64,000 nucleotides of DNA from positions 3,105,501-3,169,500 of the forward strand of contig NZ_CP077095.1 in assembly GCF_014268885.2 (NCBI RefSeq). The letters are read 5' to 3'. Numbering within the stretch: the first letter of the stretch is position 1; each line of letters begins with the position of its first letter. The position numbers were made by a program, and so were the translations under genes. Below the pieces are notes generated by a model. It saw only the letters and a program-made list of their open reading frames with translations, ran no database searches and was not told where the DNA came from. Positions 53,513 through 62,707 of the stretch are shown in pieces. Origin of the DNA: Pseudomonas xantholysinigenes. Lineage in GTDB: Bacteria; Pseudomonadota; Gammaproteobacteria; Pseudomonadales; Pseudomonadaceae.

Positions 53513-55218
53513 GGTTGCTCCTTTGCCAGCCACACGCTGGTGAACAGGGGAACGTTGTGCGAACCGTCGAACAGCACGCCTCCCACCGCGTTGCGGTAGG
53601 CCACCAGCATCTGGCTTTCCACCGAGGGCACCGCCGGCACGGTCTCGCCCAGGCGCTGCTGGGCCTGGCGATACAGCGCGCGACGTTGCGCCGGATCGGT
53701 GCTGCGACGAGCCTCGCCGAGCAGGCGGTCGAGGCTGGCGTCGCGGAAATGGCCGACGTTCTGGCCCAGCATCCGTGCCGAGGGAATCGAGTCGCTGTGG
53801 TAGAGAATGAACAGTCCATCGGCCGTGTTGGTATGCCAGTAGCCGCCGCCGAAGGCGTCGAACTGGCCGGCATAGCGCAGTTCCATGACCTTGGAGATGG
53901 GCAGCAGCTCGATCTGCAGGTCAAAGCCGACCTTGCGCAGGTCGGCCTGGGCGGCGACCGGGACATTGGCCGGGAACGCCGGGTTGTCATAGGTCAGCAA
54001 GGTGGCGCGCAAGCGTTGGCCGTCACGGGTACGAAAGCCCTCACGGTCACGCCCGGTCCAGCCTGCTGCATCAAGCAGGCGGCCGGCGGCCAGCGGATCG
54101 TAGGCCAACGCATCACGGGCCACCGGGTCGTAGCCCGGGGTGTTGACGGCGAGGAAGTCGCCCTTGGCCAGGTATTCGCCAAAACCCGAGACCCACGCCA
54201 GCCCGTCGCGGTCGACGGCCTTGGCCACCGCCTGGCGTACCCGTACATCGTCGAACGGAGGGCGCTCGACGTTGAAGGTGATGCTGCGCGACGGATTGCC
54301 CTTGCGGATGCGGTTGCGCAGGGTCAGCGCCGGGTTGGCGCGTATCGCCGCAGCGTTCTGTGCCGGGGCGTCCAGGGCCATGTCGCTGTCGGCGGCCTCC
54401 AGCGCGGTATAGCGGATCATCGCTTCGGGCACGTAGCTCAGTTCGATGCTGTCCAAGTAAGCCTCGCCGGGGTGGTTGATCGCCGCGGGCGCCCAGCGAT
54501 AACCCTCACGCCGCTCGAAGCGCGCGCCCTGGTCACGAGTCCAGGCGCTGAGCACGAACGGCCCGGTGCCGATCGGCTGGCTGGCGATGGTCTTTGGCGC
54601 CTCGAGGATCTGCCGCGGCGAAATCATCCCCAGCCAGGCCTGGGCCAGCACATCGAGGAACGGTGCATAAGGCGCGCGCAAGGTCGCTTCGAAGGTGTAT
54701 TCATCGATCACCCGGCCACTCAGGTAGGGCGCGATGTAGGCGGCGGTCAGCGGCGATTTGGTGCGTGGGTCGCGCATGTGCTCGAGGTTGACCCGCACCG
54801 CCTCGGCATTGAAGCGCTCGCCGTCGCTGAAGGTGACGTCGTCGCGCAGGTGGAAGGTGTAGGTCAGGCCATCGGCGCTGATGTCCCAGCTTTTCGCCAG
54901 CCACGGCGTGAGGCTGCCGTCCTCGGCCTGGTACACCAGGCAGTCGAACAGGATGCGGCCCAGCCACTGGATATTGCCGTTGGACAAGGCATGGATATCG
55001 AAGCTGCCGGCATCACTGGCGGCGGAAACGCGCAAGGTGCCGCCACGCACACCGGGGCGCTGTTCGACGAAGTCGCTGGCGGGATAGCGCAGCACGCCGC
55101 TCGCCTCGCTGACCGCCTCGCCCTTCAGGCCACTGGAGGTGTCCGCTGGCGTGGCGGGGGAGCAAGCGGTCAGGCAGAACAGACTGGCCAATGTTGCTCG
55201 CTGAATAAAGTGCCTCAT
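53509..55218 (-). CDS. Lipoprotein substrate-binding protein, SBP family 5
   Basis: 569 residues. Signal with lipobox LTAC (Cys19), then the SBP_bac_5 fold (GGTLRVSAASDAGSFD; LAKSWDISADGLTYTFHLRDDVTFSDG; NVERPPFDDVRVRQAVAKAVDRDGL). Family members bind peptides, nickel or small organics; the operon implies an organosulfur ligand. First gene of the nine-gene operon, 38 nt downstream of a sigma-54 promoter. Confidence 0.92.
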   Translation of the reverse strand: MRHFIQRATLASLFCLTACSPATPADTSSGLKGEAVSEASGVLRYPASDFVEQRPGVRGGTLRVSAASDAGSFDIHALSNGNIQWLGRILFDCLVYQAEDGSLTPWLAKSWDISADGLTYTFHLRDDVTFSDGERFNAEAVRVNLEHMRDPRTKSPLTAAYIAPYLSGRVIDEYTFEATLRAPYAPFLDVLAQAWLGMISPRQILEAPKTIASQPIGTGPFVLSAWTRDQGARFERREGYRWAPAAINHPGEAYLDSIELSYVPEAMIRYTALEAADSDMALDAPAQNAAAIRANPALTLRNRIRKGNPSRSITFNVERPPFDDVRVRQAVAKAVDRDGLAWVSGFGEYLAKGDFLAVNTPGYDPVARDALAYDPLAAGRLLDAAGWTGRDREGFRTRDGQRLRATLLTYDNPAFPANVPVAAQADLRKVGFDLQIELLPISKVMELRYAGQFDAFGGGYWHTNTADGLFILYHSDSIPSARMLGQNVGHFRDASLDRLLGEARRSTDPAQRRALYRQAQQRLGETVPAVPSVESQMLVAYRNAVGGVLFDGSHNVPLFTSVWLAKEQP

Positions 55219-55255
55219 GTAATACCCACACTTTCGCTGATCGACAGCTGGGGTA

Positions 55256-55274
55256 TTGCACTAGTCGTGCCAGG
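55256..55274 (-). promoter_or_regulatory. Sigma-54 promoter of the nine-gene sulfur operon
   Basis: Minus strand reads CTGGCACGACTAGTGCAA: complete TGGCACG -24 box, GTGCA -12 box, GG-N10-GC spacing exact. Initiation is expected around 55246, giving a leader of about 28 nt before the lipoprotein gene. Confidence 0.8.
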
Positions 55275-55572
55275 ATTTAAAAGCCTTATTTATTGATCAG
55301 GCGATGCGAAAATCATCTTTAAACACGACAAACTGTTCAATCGGTGTTGCCTGGACAACATCCAAACCACCCGCACAGACCGCTCTATGGCAATACTTTC
55401 ATGGCACGACCGAAAACCAGGAGTGACGAAAAAGGCCGCGAACGATTTGGGCATTTATATATAACCGCTGCTGTTCGCCAAACAACATCCGTTCAACAAT
55501 TCGTCGCTGACTGTTCAGGCTTATTGTTCGACAACATGGTGATTGCCCATAACTTCAGGGCACCCACTCAGC
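55275..55572. promoter_or_regulatory. Enhancer region between two divergent sigma-54 promoters
   Basis: About 300 AT-richer bases without a credible gene. It holds several related dyads: CTGTTCAA (55333-55340), TGTTG-CCTGGA-CAACA just after it, TGTTCGCCAAACA (55472-55484), CGTTCAACAAT (55490-55500) and TTGTTCGACAA (55524-55534). Similar TTGTTCAACAG occurs upstream of sfnE. These are candidate binding sites for SfnR, shared by both directions. Confidence 0.4.
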
Positions 55573-55588
55573 TGGCACAGAACCTGCT
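55573..55588 (+). promoter_or_regulatory. Sigma-54 promoter of the TonB receptor gene
   Basis: TGGCACAGAACCTGCT: GG at 55574-55575, GC at 55586-55587, exact N10 spacing; one mismatch in each box from TGGCACG-N4-TTGCW. About 75 nt before the receptor ATG. Confidence 0.65.
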
Positions 55589-55663
55589 CTGCACCTTCCC
55601 CGACTGGCCTGACTATTCCCATAGAACGCCGAGGACCTACGATGTTTTACAAGGAATACAACG

Positions 55664-57769
55664 ATGCGTGCGATCCATCCCCTCCCCTTGCGCCTGGCGA
55701 TCCGCCGCGCCGCCCTGGCCGCCACCGCACTACTGGCACCGCTCCCGGTGCTGGCCGCCGACCCGACTCTCGGCACGGTGACGGTGCAAGGCGCCAAGCA
55801 GACTGAAGTACAAAAAGCCAGCAGCGCCCTGGCCGAGGTACCCGGCGGCACCAGCGTCGCCGACAGCGAAGAGGTCGCCAAAGGCCGTACCGCCACCTTG
55901 CAGGACACCCTCGCCTACCAGCCCGGCGTATTCGTGCAGTCCACCGGCGGCAACGATGCGGCGAAGATCTCGGTGCGCGGCTCGGGCGCCAACACCTCCC
56001 CGGGCTACTTTCGCGAAGGGCTCAAGTTCCTCTTCGATGGCCTGCCGCTGACCGGCCCCGGCGGCACCCCCTATGAGTTCCTCAACGCCAGCGGCGTCAA
56101 CTACACCGAAATCCTGCGCGGTGCCAACGCCTTCCAGTACGGCGCCCTGACCCTCGGCGGCGCGGTCAACTTCGTCAACCACAGCGGCTACACCGCCCCC
56201 GGCCTGCGCCTGCGCGCCGAGGCCGGCAGCTATCACTACCAAAAGCAGAGCATCAGCTACGGCGGCGTCGAGGGCGACCTCGACTATTACCTGCAGGCTG
56301 ACAACTACCGCAACGACGGCTACCGCGACTACAGCCTGTCGCAAAGCTCCGGCATCGTCGCCAACGCCGGCTACCGCTTCAGCCCGAAACTCGAGACCCG
56401 CGTGCTGCTGCGCTACCGCGACGAGGTCCATAACGACCCCAGCGCCACCACCCTCGATGCCGCCCTGCATCACCCGCGCCGTGCCAGCGCCACCGCCGAA
56501 AGCAGCGGCAACGGCGCCCGCCGCCCCGGCAGCATCTGGCTGGGCAGCAAGACCACCTACACCTTCAACGACGACGCCCGCCTGACCGTGGGCCTGTCCT
56601 ACCACGACTACCGCCACGCCAACAGCCCGCGCAGCCCGAGCAACCCCAGCTACTGGGACTGGCACGACCTCGGCCTGCTGCTGGGCTACGACCGCACCGA
56701 CTACCTGTTCGGCCATGAAAGCCGCAGCAATATCGCCTTCACCTCCACCCAGCACCTGCGCGGCGGGGTCAACTCGGCGACCGGCGACAAGGTGCCGCTG
56801 AAGAAGGTCGACTACACCGACTCGTTCGACCGGGTCATCGCCCTGGGCAACGACCTCAACCTGGTCGATGGCCTGTGGCTGACCAGCGGCGTGTCGTTCA
56901 TCAACGTGCGGCGCAAGATCGACATCGACTACGCGGTGAACGCCAACCGTACCGATTTCCCGCAGAACGTCGACTACGACAACTGGAGCGTCGCCCCACG
57001 CATCGGCCTGCGCTATGAGTTCGCGCCGAACTTGCAGGTGTTCACCAACTTCAGCCGCAGCATCGATCCACCCGCCACCTGGGAATATTCCGGCTCTGGC
57101 CCGACCCTGCCCTATGTGCGTCCGCTGGTCGAACAAAAGGCCAATACCTTCGAGATCGGCATCAAGGGCTCCCAGGGCATCTTCGACGGCAGCCTGGCGC
57201 TGTACCGCTCGTGGATTCACGACGAGCTGCTGAATGTGCAGATCATCCCCGCCACCGCCACCTCGGCGGCGGTCACCGGTGCGTTCAATGCCTCGCCAAC
57301 CATTCACCAGGGCATCGAGGCCGGGCTCAACACGCGACTGTGGGAAAACGACCAAGGCGACCTGGTGCGCTGGCGCCAGGCCTACACCTACAACGACTTC
57401 TACTACCGGCACGACAGCACCTTCGGCGACAACCAGTTGCCTGGCGTGCCCAAGCACATCTACCAGGGTGAGTTGCAGTACCAGGACCACAGCGGCTGGT
57501 ACACCGGCGTCAATGTGCAGTCGGCGTCGCGCACGGCGGTGGACTATGCCAACAGCCTGTATGCGCCGTCCTACACGATCTGGGGGGCGAACCTGGGCTA
57601 CGAGGCGCCCAAGGGCAACTGGAAGGTCTCGCTGGACCTGAAGAACCTGGCGAACAAGGCCTACGTGACGGCGGTGACGCCGGTATACAACGCCCAGGGG
57701 CAGGACACCGCGTCGTTCTGGCCAGGGGATGGGATTGGCGCGTATGTGGGGCTCGAGCTGAGGTACTGA
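55664..57769 (+). CDS. TonB-dependent outer-membrane receptor
   Basis: 701 residues: signal peptide (ending about PVLAADP), a TonB-box-like LGTVTVQGA, plug domain (TLQDTLAYQPGVFVQSTGGNDAAKISVRGSG) and a beta-barrel ending in GAYVGLELRY with the terminal aromatic. Imports a large or scarce ligand across the outer membrane at the cost of the proton motive force. Divergent from the sulfur operon with its own sigma-54 promoter, so the ligand is probably an organosulfur compound and not iron. AAGGA 8-9 nt before ATG 55664. Confidence 0.93.
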   Translation: MRAIHPLPLRLAIRRAALAATALLAPLPVLAADPTLGTVTVQGAKQTEVQKASSALAEVPGGTSVADSEEVAKGRTATLQDTLAYQPGVFVQSTGGNDAAKISVRGSGANTSPGYFREGLKFLFDGLPLTGPGGTPYEFLNASGVNYTEILRGANAFQYGALTLGGAVNFVNHSGYTAPGLRLRAEAGSYHYQKQSISYGGVEGDLDYYLQADNYRNDGYRDYSLSQSSGIVANAGYRFSPKLETRVLLRYRDEVHNDPSATTLDAALHHPRRASATAESSGNGARRPGSIWLGSKTTYTFNDDARLTVGLSYHDYRHANSPRSPSNPSYWDWHDLGLLLGYDRTDYLFGHESRSNIAFTSTQHLRGGVNSATGDKVPLKKVDYTDSFDRVIALGNDLNLVDGLWLTSGVSFINVRRKIDIDYAVNANRTDFPQNVDYDNWSVAPRIGLRYEFAPNLQVFTNFSRSIDPPATWEYSGSGPTLPYVRPLVEQKANTFEIGIKGSQGIFDGSLALYRSWIHDELLNVQIIPATATSAAVTGAFNASPTIHQGIEAGLNTRLWENDQGDLVRWRQAYTYNDFYYRHDSTFGDNQLPGVPKHIYQGELQYQDHSGWYTGVNVQSASRTAVDYANSLYAPSYTIWGANLGYEAPKGNWKVSLDLKNLANKAYVTAVTPVYNAQGQDTASFWPGDGIGAYVGLELRY

Positions 57770-57779
57770 CATTCAGTGC

Positions 57780-57860
57780 CTGTCGCCTGCTCCGCCAACA
57801 AGGCTGGCGCCTACGGGCTGCGGTTGCCACCGTAGGGCCGGCCTTGCCGGCGAACACCGC
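57780..57860. repeat. REP-like block between convergent genes
   Basis: GGCTGGCGCCTACGGGCTGC and GGCCGGCCTTGCCGGCGAAC arms, with CCTACGG/CCGTAGG pairing, occupy the 99-nt gap between the receptor gene and the convergent coiled-coil gene. Could terminate both. Confidence 0.6.
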
Positions 57861-57868
57861 AGTGACCA

Positions 57869-59641
57869 CTACCCCTGGGCAGCGCGCTCCTGCAGTTCGC
57901 GACGGTAGCTGTCCAGCGAGGCGAGACGCTGCGTGCTGACAGCATCACGTGCTTCGGCGATGGTATTGAGTTGATGCGCGGCCTGGACCAGGTAGTCCTG
58001 CAACTCCTCGCCAATGATGTAGCTGCCGGAAAGCTTGTTCAACTTGCTCCAGCCGTCATTGAATAGTTGCACGAAGTCCTGCGATACCGCGCTGACCGCA
58101 TGCCACTCAGCCGTCTGGGTGATGAAGAAGCAATCAGTGGTCAGCAACAGCTGCTGCAGCCGGTTGCGGCGCAACGACTCGCTGTTGCCGGCTCGGTCGT
58201 AATCCTCAACTCGCTCCAGCGCTTCATCGATAATCAATTGCATGAAATCGACAAAGGCTCTGAAGAAGAACGCGATTTCTTCGACGATCTCCTTGCTGCG
58301 CTTGAGCGCCGCCACACTCAAGTTCAGCGACTTCACCGCCAGCTCGATGCTCTGCTGCTCACTGCGTTTGCCACCGAGCAGCACCGTGATGCGCACCAGT
58401 TCGGCGGCCTGTTCACGCCTGACATTCTCGTAACGCTCGACGTTATCGAGCATCTGGAATTCCAGTTGGCGCAGCGAGGCCGCCTGCTCCTTCATCTGCT
58501 CGCTCACATCACTGGCCGCTTGCGCCAGCTCGCGCAGCAGTGCCCCCAGTTGCTGCTCGACACCGGCCAGCTTCGTTTGTGCCTCGCGCAGTGCGCCACG
58601 CTCTTGCTCCAGGCCTTTCTCCAGCTCTTGCTTCACCAGCTCGCCAGTTGCCGCCGCATATTGCGCCGCCAGATCAGACACTCGACGCTTGTGCTCCTCG
58701 ACAACACCGAGCTGCACCTGGCGTTGCCCCTCCAGGTTAGCCTGCTCCACCAGCTTGCCGGGATCGATGTCGGCGTTCGGCTGACGATTGAGGGCGCCTA
58801 CAGTTACCGCGCCAAACAGGGCCGAGGAACCACCGGTGGCCCCCAGAGCAGCCAGGGGCAGGACGGCGGCCAGTACCTGGGTGGCACTTTTCAGCAGCCC
58901 GGCCCAAAACGATTTCTGCTCGGCGCTGTTGGCTTGCTCGCCATAACGACGGGCCAGCACCTCGAAGCGCTCGACCTGCTGCTGGAGTTCGCTGACCAAC
59001 TGGTCCAGTTGCTCCCGACGGGCCGTGGCCTCAACGATTTCCTGCTTGATCTTGCGGTTGGCCTCGATCGTCTCGCTCAAAGCCAGCTCGCTGGAAGCCA
59101 TGACCGCCTCGATATCAGCGAGGATCCGCTCATAACGATTGACAATACTGGTCAGGTCGGCGCGAACCTCACCCGCGCTGGCGGCGATATCACGGGCCAT
59201 CGCCAGCAAATCGGTGCTGACGAAGTGCCTGATCTCCTCAGCGTCATTGGTCTCCTTCACATCCAGCCAATCGGGCAACAGGTTGCGCAACTGGCGAGTA
59301 ATACGTTCGGCTATGCGCACGGCACCCTTGATGCTGCTCTCGCTGTCCTGCTGCGCGCGAATCAGCGCATGCATGATACCGGCGATGCGCACGCGGATTT
59401 CGCCTTGCTCCTGAGGCGTGGTGTTGTAGGCGATGTACAGCAGTTCGATGGCGTGGTCGGTATCGGTCTTGATCCGTTCGACCTCGTAACTGCCTTCAAG
59501 CTTGCTTCTGAAGCTGGTGACCAGTGGAGCATTGGCCTCAGGCAAGCGCAGTGGCTCGACTTTGACCAGAGCCTCTATCTGCTCGGCGATCTGATTTTCC
59601 AGCAGGGCATTTCGGTTGGTAAAGGAGACAATTTCAGACAT
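57869..59641 (-). CDS. Long coiled-coil protein with a central hydrophobic hairpin, function unknown
   Basis: 590 residues, not recognised. Strongly helical: heptad-rich stretches at about 160-240 and 300-440 flank one hydrophobic segment at 248-284 (FWAGLLKSATQVLAAVLPLAALGATGG...). No signal peptide. Coiled coil - hydrophobic hairpin - coiled coil is the plan of alpha-helical pore-forming toxins of the ClyA/XaxA/MakA kind, but also of membrane-scaffold proteins, so the toxin idea is only structural analogy. The REP-like block follows. The exported small protein lies upstream on the same strand beyond 349 bp. Confidence 0.7.
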   Translation of the reverse strand: MSEIVSFTNRNALLENQIAEQIEALVKVEPLRLPEANAPLVTSFRSKLEGSYEVERIKTDTDHAIELLYIAYNTTPQEQGEIRVRIAGIMHALIRAQQDSESSIKGAVRIAERITRQLRNLLPDWLDVKETNDAEEIRHFVSTDLLAMARDIAASAGEVRADLTSIVNRYERILADIEAVMASSELALSETIEANRKIKQEIVEATARREQLDQLVSELQQQVERFEVLARRYGEQANSAEQKSFWAGLLKSATQVLAAVLPLAALGATGGSSALFGAVTVGALNRQPNADIDPGKLVEQANLEGQRQVQLGVVEEHKRRVSDLAAQYAAATGELVKQELEKGLEQERGALREAQTKLAGVEQQLGALLRELAQAASDVSEQMKEQAASLRQLEFQMLDNVERYENVRREQAAELVRITVLLGGKRSEQQSIELAVKSLNLSVAALKRSKEIVEEIAFFFRAFVDFMQLIIDEALERVEDYDRAGNSESLRRNRLQQLLLTTDCFFITQTAEWHAVSAVSQDFVQLFNDGWSKLNKLSGSYIIGEELQDYLVQAAHQLNTIAEARDAVSTQRLASLDSYRRELQERAAQG

Positions 59642-59990
59642 GGGATTATCACTTATCAGTAGGTATGGAGCCGGTGTTTCTGGTCAAGACCCGAGCACTC
59701 GGCCGACTTACCTGGGCCGCTGAATCCTGTAGGGATGCTGCTGGCCAGGCAGGGCGAATGTGACAGTGGCGTCCAACTCTGATTAAGCAGGAAGCAATCC
59801 CTTATGGCGTAAGAATGCCTGAGCCAGGTAGGTAGGAAATGCGATCGAAAAACACGCAAGCAACGCTTTATCCCGCAGATAACGCAAGACTGTTACAAGC
59901 AGAGGGGAGGAAGTCGGCGGGCCGACAAGACAATCAGCCCAAATCGTTCGATCTGGCCGTGGGCCCCCTAGGGCCACGGCGCGCAACCTG
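59642..59990. other. Intergenic stretch with a strong hairpin
   Basis: 349 bp without a credible gene. At 59957-59979 CCGTGG and CCACGG arms with CCC/GGG inside form a strong hairpin 12 nt past the end of the exported-protein gene, a likely terminator on the minus strand. The rest presumably holds the promoter of the coiled-coil gene (TTGACC on the minus strand at 59682-59687 is a possible -35); nothing else was recognised. Confidence 0.45.
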
Positions 59991-60632
59991 TCACAGATCG
60001 GAGGTACGACAGTCGTCCTCCCATTGGCTCGGGTAGCGCACATCCTCGCCACGCAGCGGCGGCCAGGCATCGAAAAGCAATTGCCGGCTGGCCTGCAACG
60101 CGGCGGCCAACGGCTTGAGCAAGGGCTCTACCTGCTGCGCGTGGCACTGAGGTTGCTCGGCGCATTCCTCGATGGCAAACAGCACATCGTCCAACACCGC
60201 GACATTGCCTTGCCAGCGCACGCGCGTCGCGCTTTGCCAAGGCTTGATCAGCGCAATGCTCTGCTCGGCGCGGCGGGCGACGGCAAGGCTGCGTTGCAGA
60301 TTGTCGACCTCGCTTTCCAGCCCCAGGAGGTATAAGCGATGCTCCGGCCGGCCCGGCGGGTTACCGTACAATGCCAATGCCTCCAGCAACTTTTGCCGGG
60401 CCTGCTCCAACATCTGTTGCAAGTCGTTTTTGCGTCGCAGCTCGGCACCAAAACGCCGCTCGATATCTTCAAGGCGCTCGATCATCAATTGCTCGACACT
60501 GGCCATACGGCTCTGGCACAGCGTCATTCGGGCCAATAGCGCATCCGTGGGCGTGGCGCTGGTATCAGCCACCACCGCCCCCGCGCAGATCACACCAATG
60601 GGTAACAACATCCGCAGTTTCATTCGTTTCAT
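59991..60632 (-). CDS. Exported helical protein of unknown function
   Basis: 213 residues with a signal peptide (MKRMKLRMLLPIGVICAGAVVA) and a mostly helical mature part rich in Glu, Arg and Leu; an ECAEQPQC stretch could form a disulfide. AGGAG is 8 nt before ATG 60632; the longer frame to 60674 is not needed. No family recognised. It may act with the coiled-coil protein encoded next on the same strand, but the gap and hairpin suggest separate transcripts. Confidence 0.75.
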   Translation of the reverse strand: MKRMKLRMLLPIGVICAGAVVADTSATPTDALLARMTLCQSRMASVEQLMIERLEDIERRFGAELRRKNDLQQMLEQARQKLLEALALYGNPPGRPEHRLYLLGLESEVDNLQRSLAVARRAEQSIALIKPWQSATRVRWQGNVAVLDDVLFAIEECAEQPQCHAQQVEPLLKPLAAALQASRQLLFDAWPPLRGEDVRYPSQWEDDCRTSDL

Positions 60633-61033
60633 TGCGTATCTCCTGTAAGGGGTACGCAGTGAAACGCCATACATAACGCTTGATCAGCGGGAACCTGCTC
60701 CCTGCTCATTGTTGTGAGTTGCAGCGGTGATGACCTCTTCTCGCCATACATCGCCGTGAACCAGGGATAAAGCTGCGTGCGCTATTCGTAGTTCGCTCAG
60801 ATTCAGCCAACCGTTTCGCCATTGGCGCGGACAATCCTGACTTCGCGCCCAAGGGCATCGGACACTTGGATCACGCCTTCGATGCAAGCTATCACCCGGT
60901 GCCGGGCGAAAATACCGGCAGAAATGGTAGGCCGGTGGGCCTCGCGCAAAGGCGCCGGAACTCCCAGCCATCGGCAGGGTTCTTAACAACATGCAGTAAT
61001 TCCCTTGGGCTTCACCCTTTCGGAGGACTCGCC
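60633..61033. other. Intergenic stretch, possible gene remnant
   Basis: About 400 bp between divergent genes. On the minus strand a frame ending at TGA 60803-60805 reads as a protein-like tail (IACIEGVIQVSDALGREVRI) for about 30-60 codons but has no credible start, so it may be a decayed gene end or chance. No promoter was recognised with confidence. Confidence 0.3.
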
Positions 61034-61348
61034 ATGCGCCGTTTACTGCTCGTTCCCTCGCTACTGCTCCTGCTACCCGCCGGGGCCGCCCTGGCTCGCG
61101 TCGATGCCGGTGACGTCGCCACCTCGGCTGGGGTCTCCGCCTCGCTGTACTCGACCTTCAAGGACGACAAGCGGATCATTCCCGCCCACGACGAACTGGC
61201 GGCCTTCGTCGCCAGCGGCGGCGCCATTCGCGGCGCCTACCTGGAGTCGGCGCTGGCCCAGGTGCGCCAGGCGCATCCCGGCATGCAGGCCAGCGACGAA
61301 GAGCTGGCACGCGCGCTGCTGTCGCAGGACGACACCATCGTCCCGTGA
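61034..61348 (+). CDS. DUF2388 family small exported protein
   Basis: 104 residues with a signal peptide (MRRLLLVPSLLLLLPAGAALA) and the DUF2388 core (DVATSAGVSASLYSTFKDDKRIIPAHDELAAFVASGGAIRGAYLESAL), a small periplasmic family common in pseudomonads, often in several copies. Function not known. GGAGG lies 7-8 nt before ATG 61034. The M20 peptidase gene follows after 86 nt. Confidence 0.88.
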   Translation: MRRLLLVPSLLLLLPAGAALARVDAGDVATSAGVSASLYSTFKDDKRIIPAHDELAAFVASGGAIRGAYLESALAQVRQAHPGMQASDEELARALLSQDDTIVP

Positions 61349-61434
61349 CGCAACGCAATCACCCCGGCGCAGGGCCACGGTCTACGCTGTACGGTTCATG
61401 ACAACAATATTCATCATGGACCGAGGCCCTGCTT

Positions 61435-62658
61435 ATGCGTTTGCTGCTTTCCACCCTCACCCTTGCCCTGGCCTGTAGCATCGCCCACGCCGCCGACACT
61501 TCGCCCCAAGACCTGTTCAAACAGGCCCAGGCCGAGCAACCACGCTACCTGGAAACACTCAGGACGCTGGTCTCGGTGGACACCGGCACCGGCACCGAGG
61601 CAGGTCTGGTCCAGATCGGCGCCGAACTGGAAAAACGTCTCAAGGCCCTGGGAGCCGACGTGCGGACACACCCCGCTACGCCTTCGGTTGGCAACAACAT
61701 CGTCGGCACCTTCAAGGGCACCGGCAGCAAGGACTTCCTGCTGATGGTCCACTACGACACGGTGTTCGGCCCCGGCACCGTGGCCAGGCGTCCGTTTCGC
61801 CTCGAAGGCGAACGCGCCTATGGCCCCGGGGTGGCCGATGCCAAGGGTGGCGTGGCGATGATCCTGCACGCGTTGACGTTGCTGCACGACCAGCAGTTCA
61901 AGGGCTACCGGACCCTGACGGTGCTGTTCAACCCCGACGAGGAAATGGGTTCGGCGGGCTCCAAGGCACTGATCGCCGAACTGGCGCGCCAGCATGATTT
62001 CGTCTTCTCCTACGAGCCGCCTGACCAGGATGCCGTGACCGTGGCCACCAACGGCATCAACCGCCTGAAGCTTGAGGTCAGGGGCCGGGCCGCCCATGCC
62101 GGATCAGCCCCTGAGCAGGGTCGCAACGCGCTGACAGAGCTGGCGCATCAGTTGCTGCAACTCGATGCGCTGGGCGACAAGGCCAAGGGCACCACGGTCA
62201 ACTGGACCCTGGCCAAGGCCGGTGACAAAGCCAATATCATTCCAGCACTGGCCACCGCCGAAGCGGACATGCGCTATTCGGACCTGGGCGAGACCGCGCG
62301 CGTGGAGGCCGATGCCCGGCGAATCATCGCGCAACATCGCGTTGCCGATACCCAGGTGAGCCTGGTGCTGGAAAAAGGCCGGCCGCCCCTGGCCCGGAAC
62401 ACGGCATCGACACGGCTGGCCGCGACGGCACAACAGCTCTATCGCGAAATCGACCGCAAACTTGAAGCGATCGCCATGCGTTTCGGCACCGATGCCGGCT
62501 TCGCTTATGTGCCCGACAGCGACAAACCTGCGGTGCTGGAAACCCTGGGCGTGGTAGGCGCCGGCTTGCATGGCGACGATGAATACATCGAAGTCGCCAG
62601 CGTGGCGCCGCGGCTGTACCTGACCGTCGCCCTGATCAGGACGCTGGCCAGCCAGTGA
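61435..62658 (+). CDS. Periplasmic M20 metallopeptidase, carboxypeptidase G2-like
   Basis: 407 residues, signal peptide cleaved about after AHA. Zinc ligands visible in HYDTVFG, GPGVADAKGG, NPDEEMGS (catalytic Glu pair), and the final LHGDDEYIE histidine. The dimerisation domain with GRAAHAGSAPEQGRNAL is typical of carboxypeptidase G2, which removes C-terminal glutamate from folates and peptides. So a periplasmic glutamate carboxypeptidase is the best guess. GAGG is 8 nt before the ATG. Confidence 0.88.
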   Translation: MRLLLSTLTLALACSIAHAADTSPQDLFKQAQAEQPRYLETLRTLVSVDTGTGTEAGLVQIGAELEKRLKALGADVRTHPATPSVGNNIVGTFKGTGSKDFLLMVHYDTVFGPGTVARRPFRLEGERAYGPGVADAKGGVAMILHALTLLHDQQFKGYRTLTVLFNPDEEMGSAGSKALIAELARQHDFVFSYEPPDQDAVTVATNGINRLKLEVRGRAAHAGSAPEQGRNALTELAHQLLQLDALGDKAKGTTVNWTLAKAGDKANIIPALATAEADMRYSDLGETARVEADARRIIAQHRVADTQVSLVLEKGRPPLARNTASTRLAATAQQLYREIDRKLEAIAMRFGTDAGFAYVPDSDKPAVLETLGVVGAGLHGDDEYIEVASVAPRLYLTVALIRTLASQ

Positions 62659-62707
62659 CCCGTCACTGCGCTAGCGGACGACAACCCGCATCCGCCGAGA
62701 AAACGCC

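Noticed and set aside
55344..55781. Plus-strand open frame of 145 codons before the TonB receptor
   Set aside because: Runs over the sigma-54 promoter and into the receptor gene in another frame, and shows no recognisable domain.
55664..57769. Iron-siderophore receptor
   Set aside because: No Fur-like box or iron genes nearby; the divergent sulfur operon and sigma-54 promoter point to sulfur, though the fold alone cannot decide.
60684..60992. Minus-strand 102-codon open frame
   Set aside because: Arginine/proline-rich GC-shadow composition, no ribosome site; a different frame there looks more protein-like but lacks a start.
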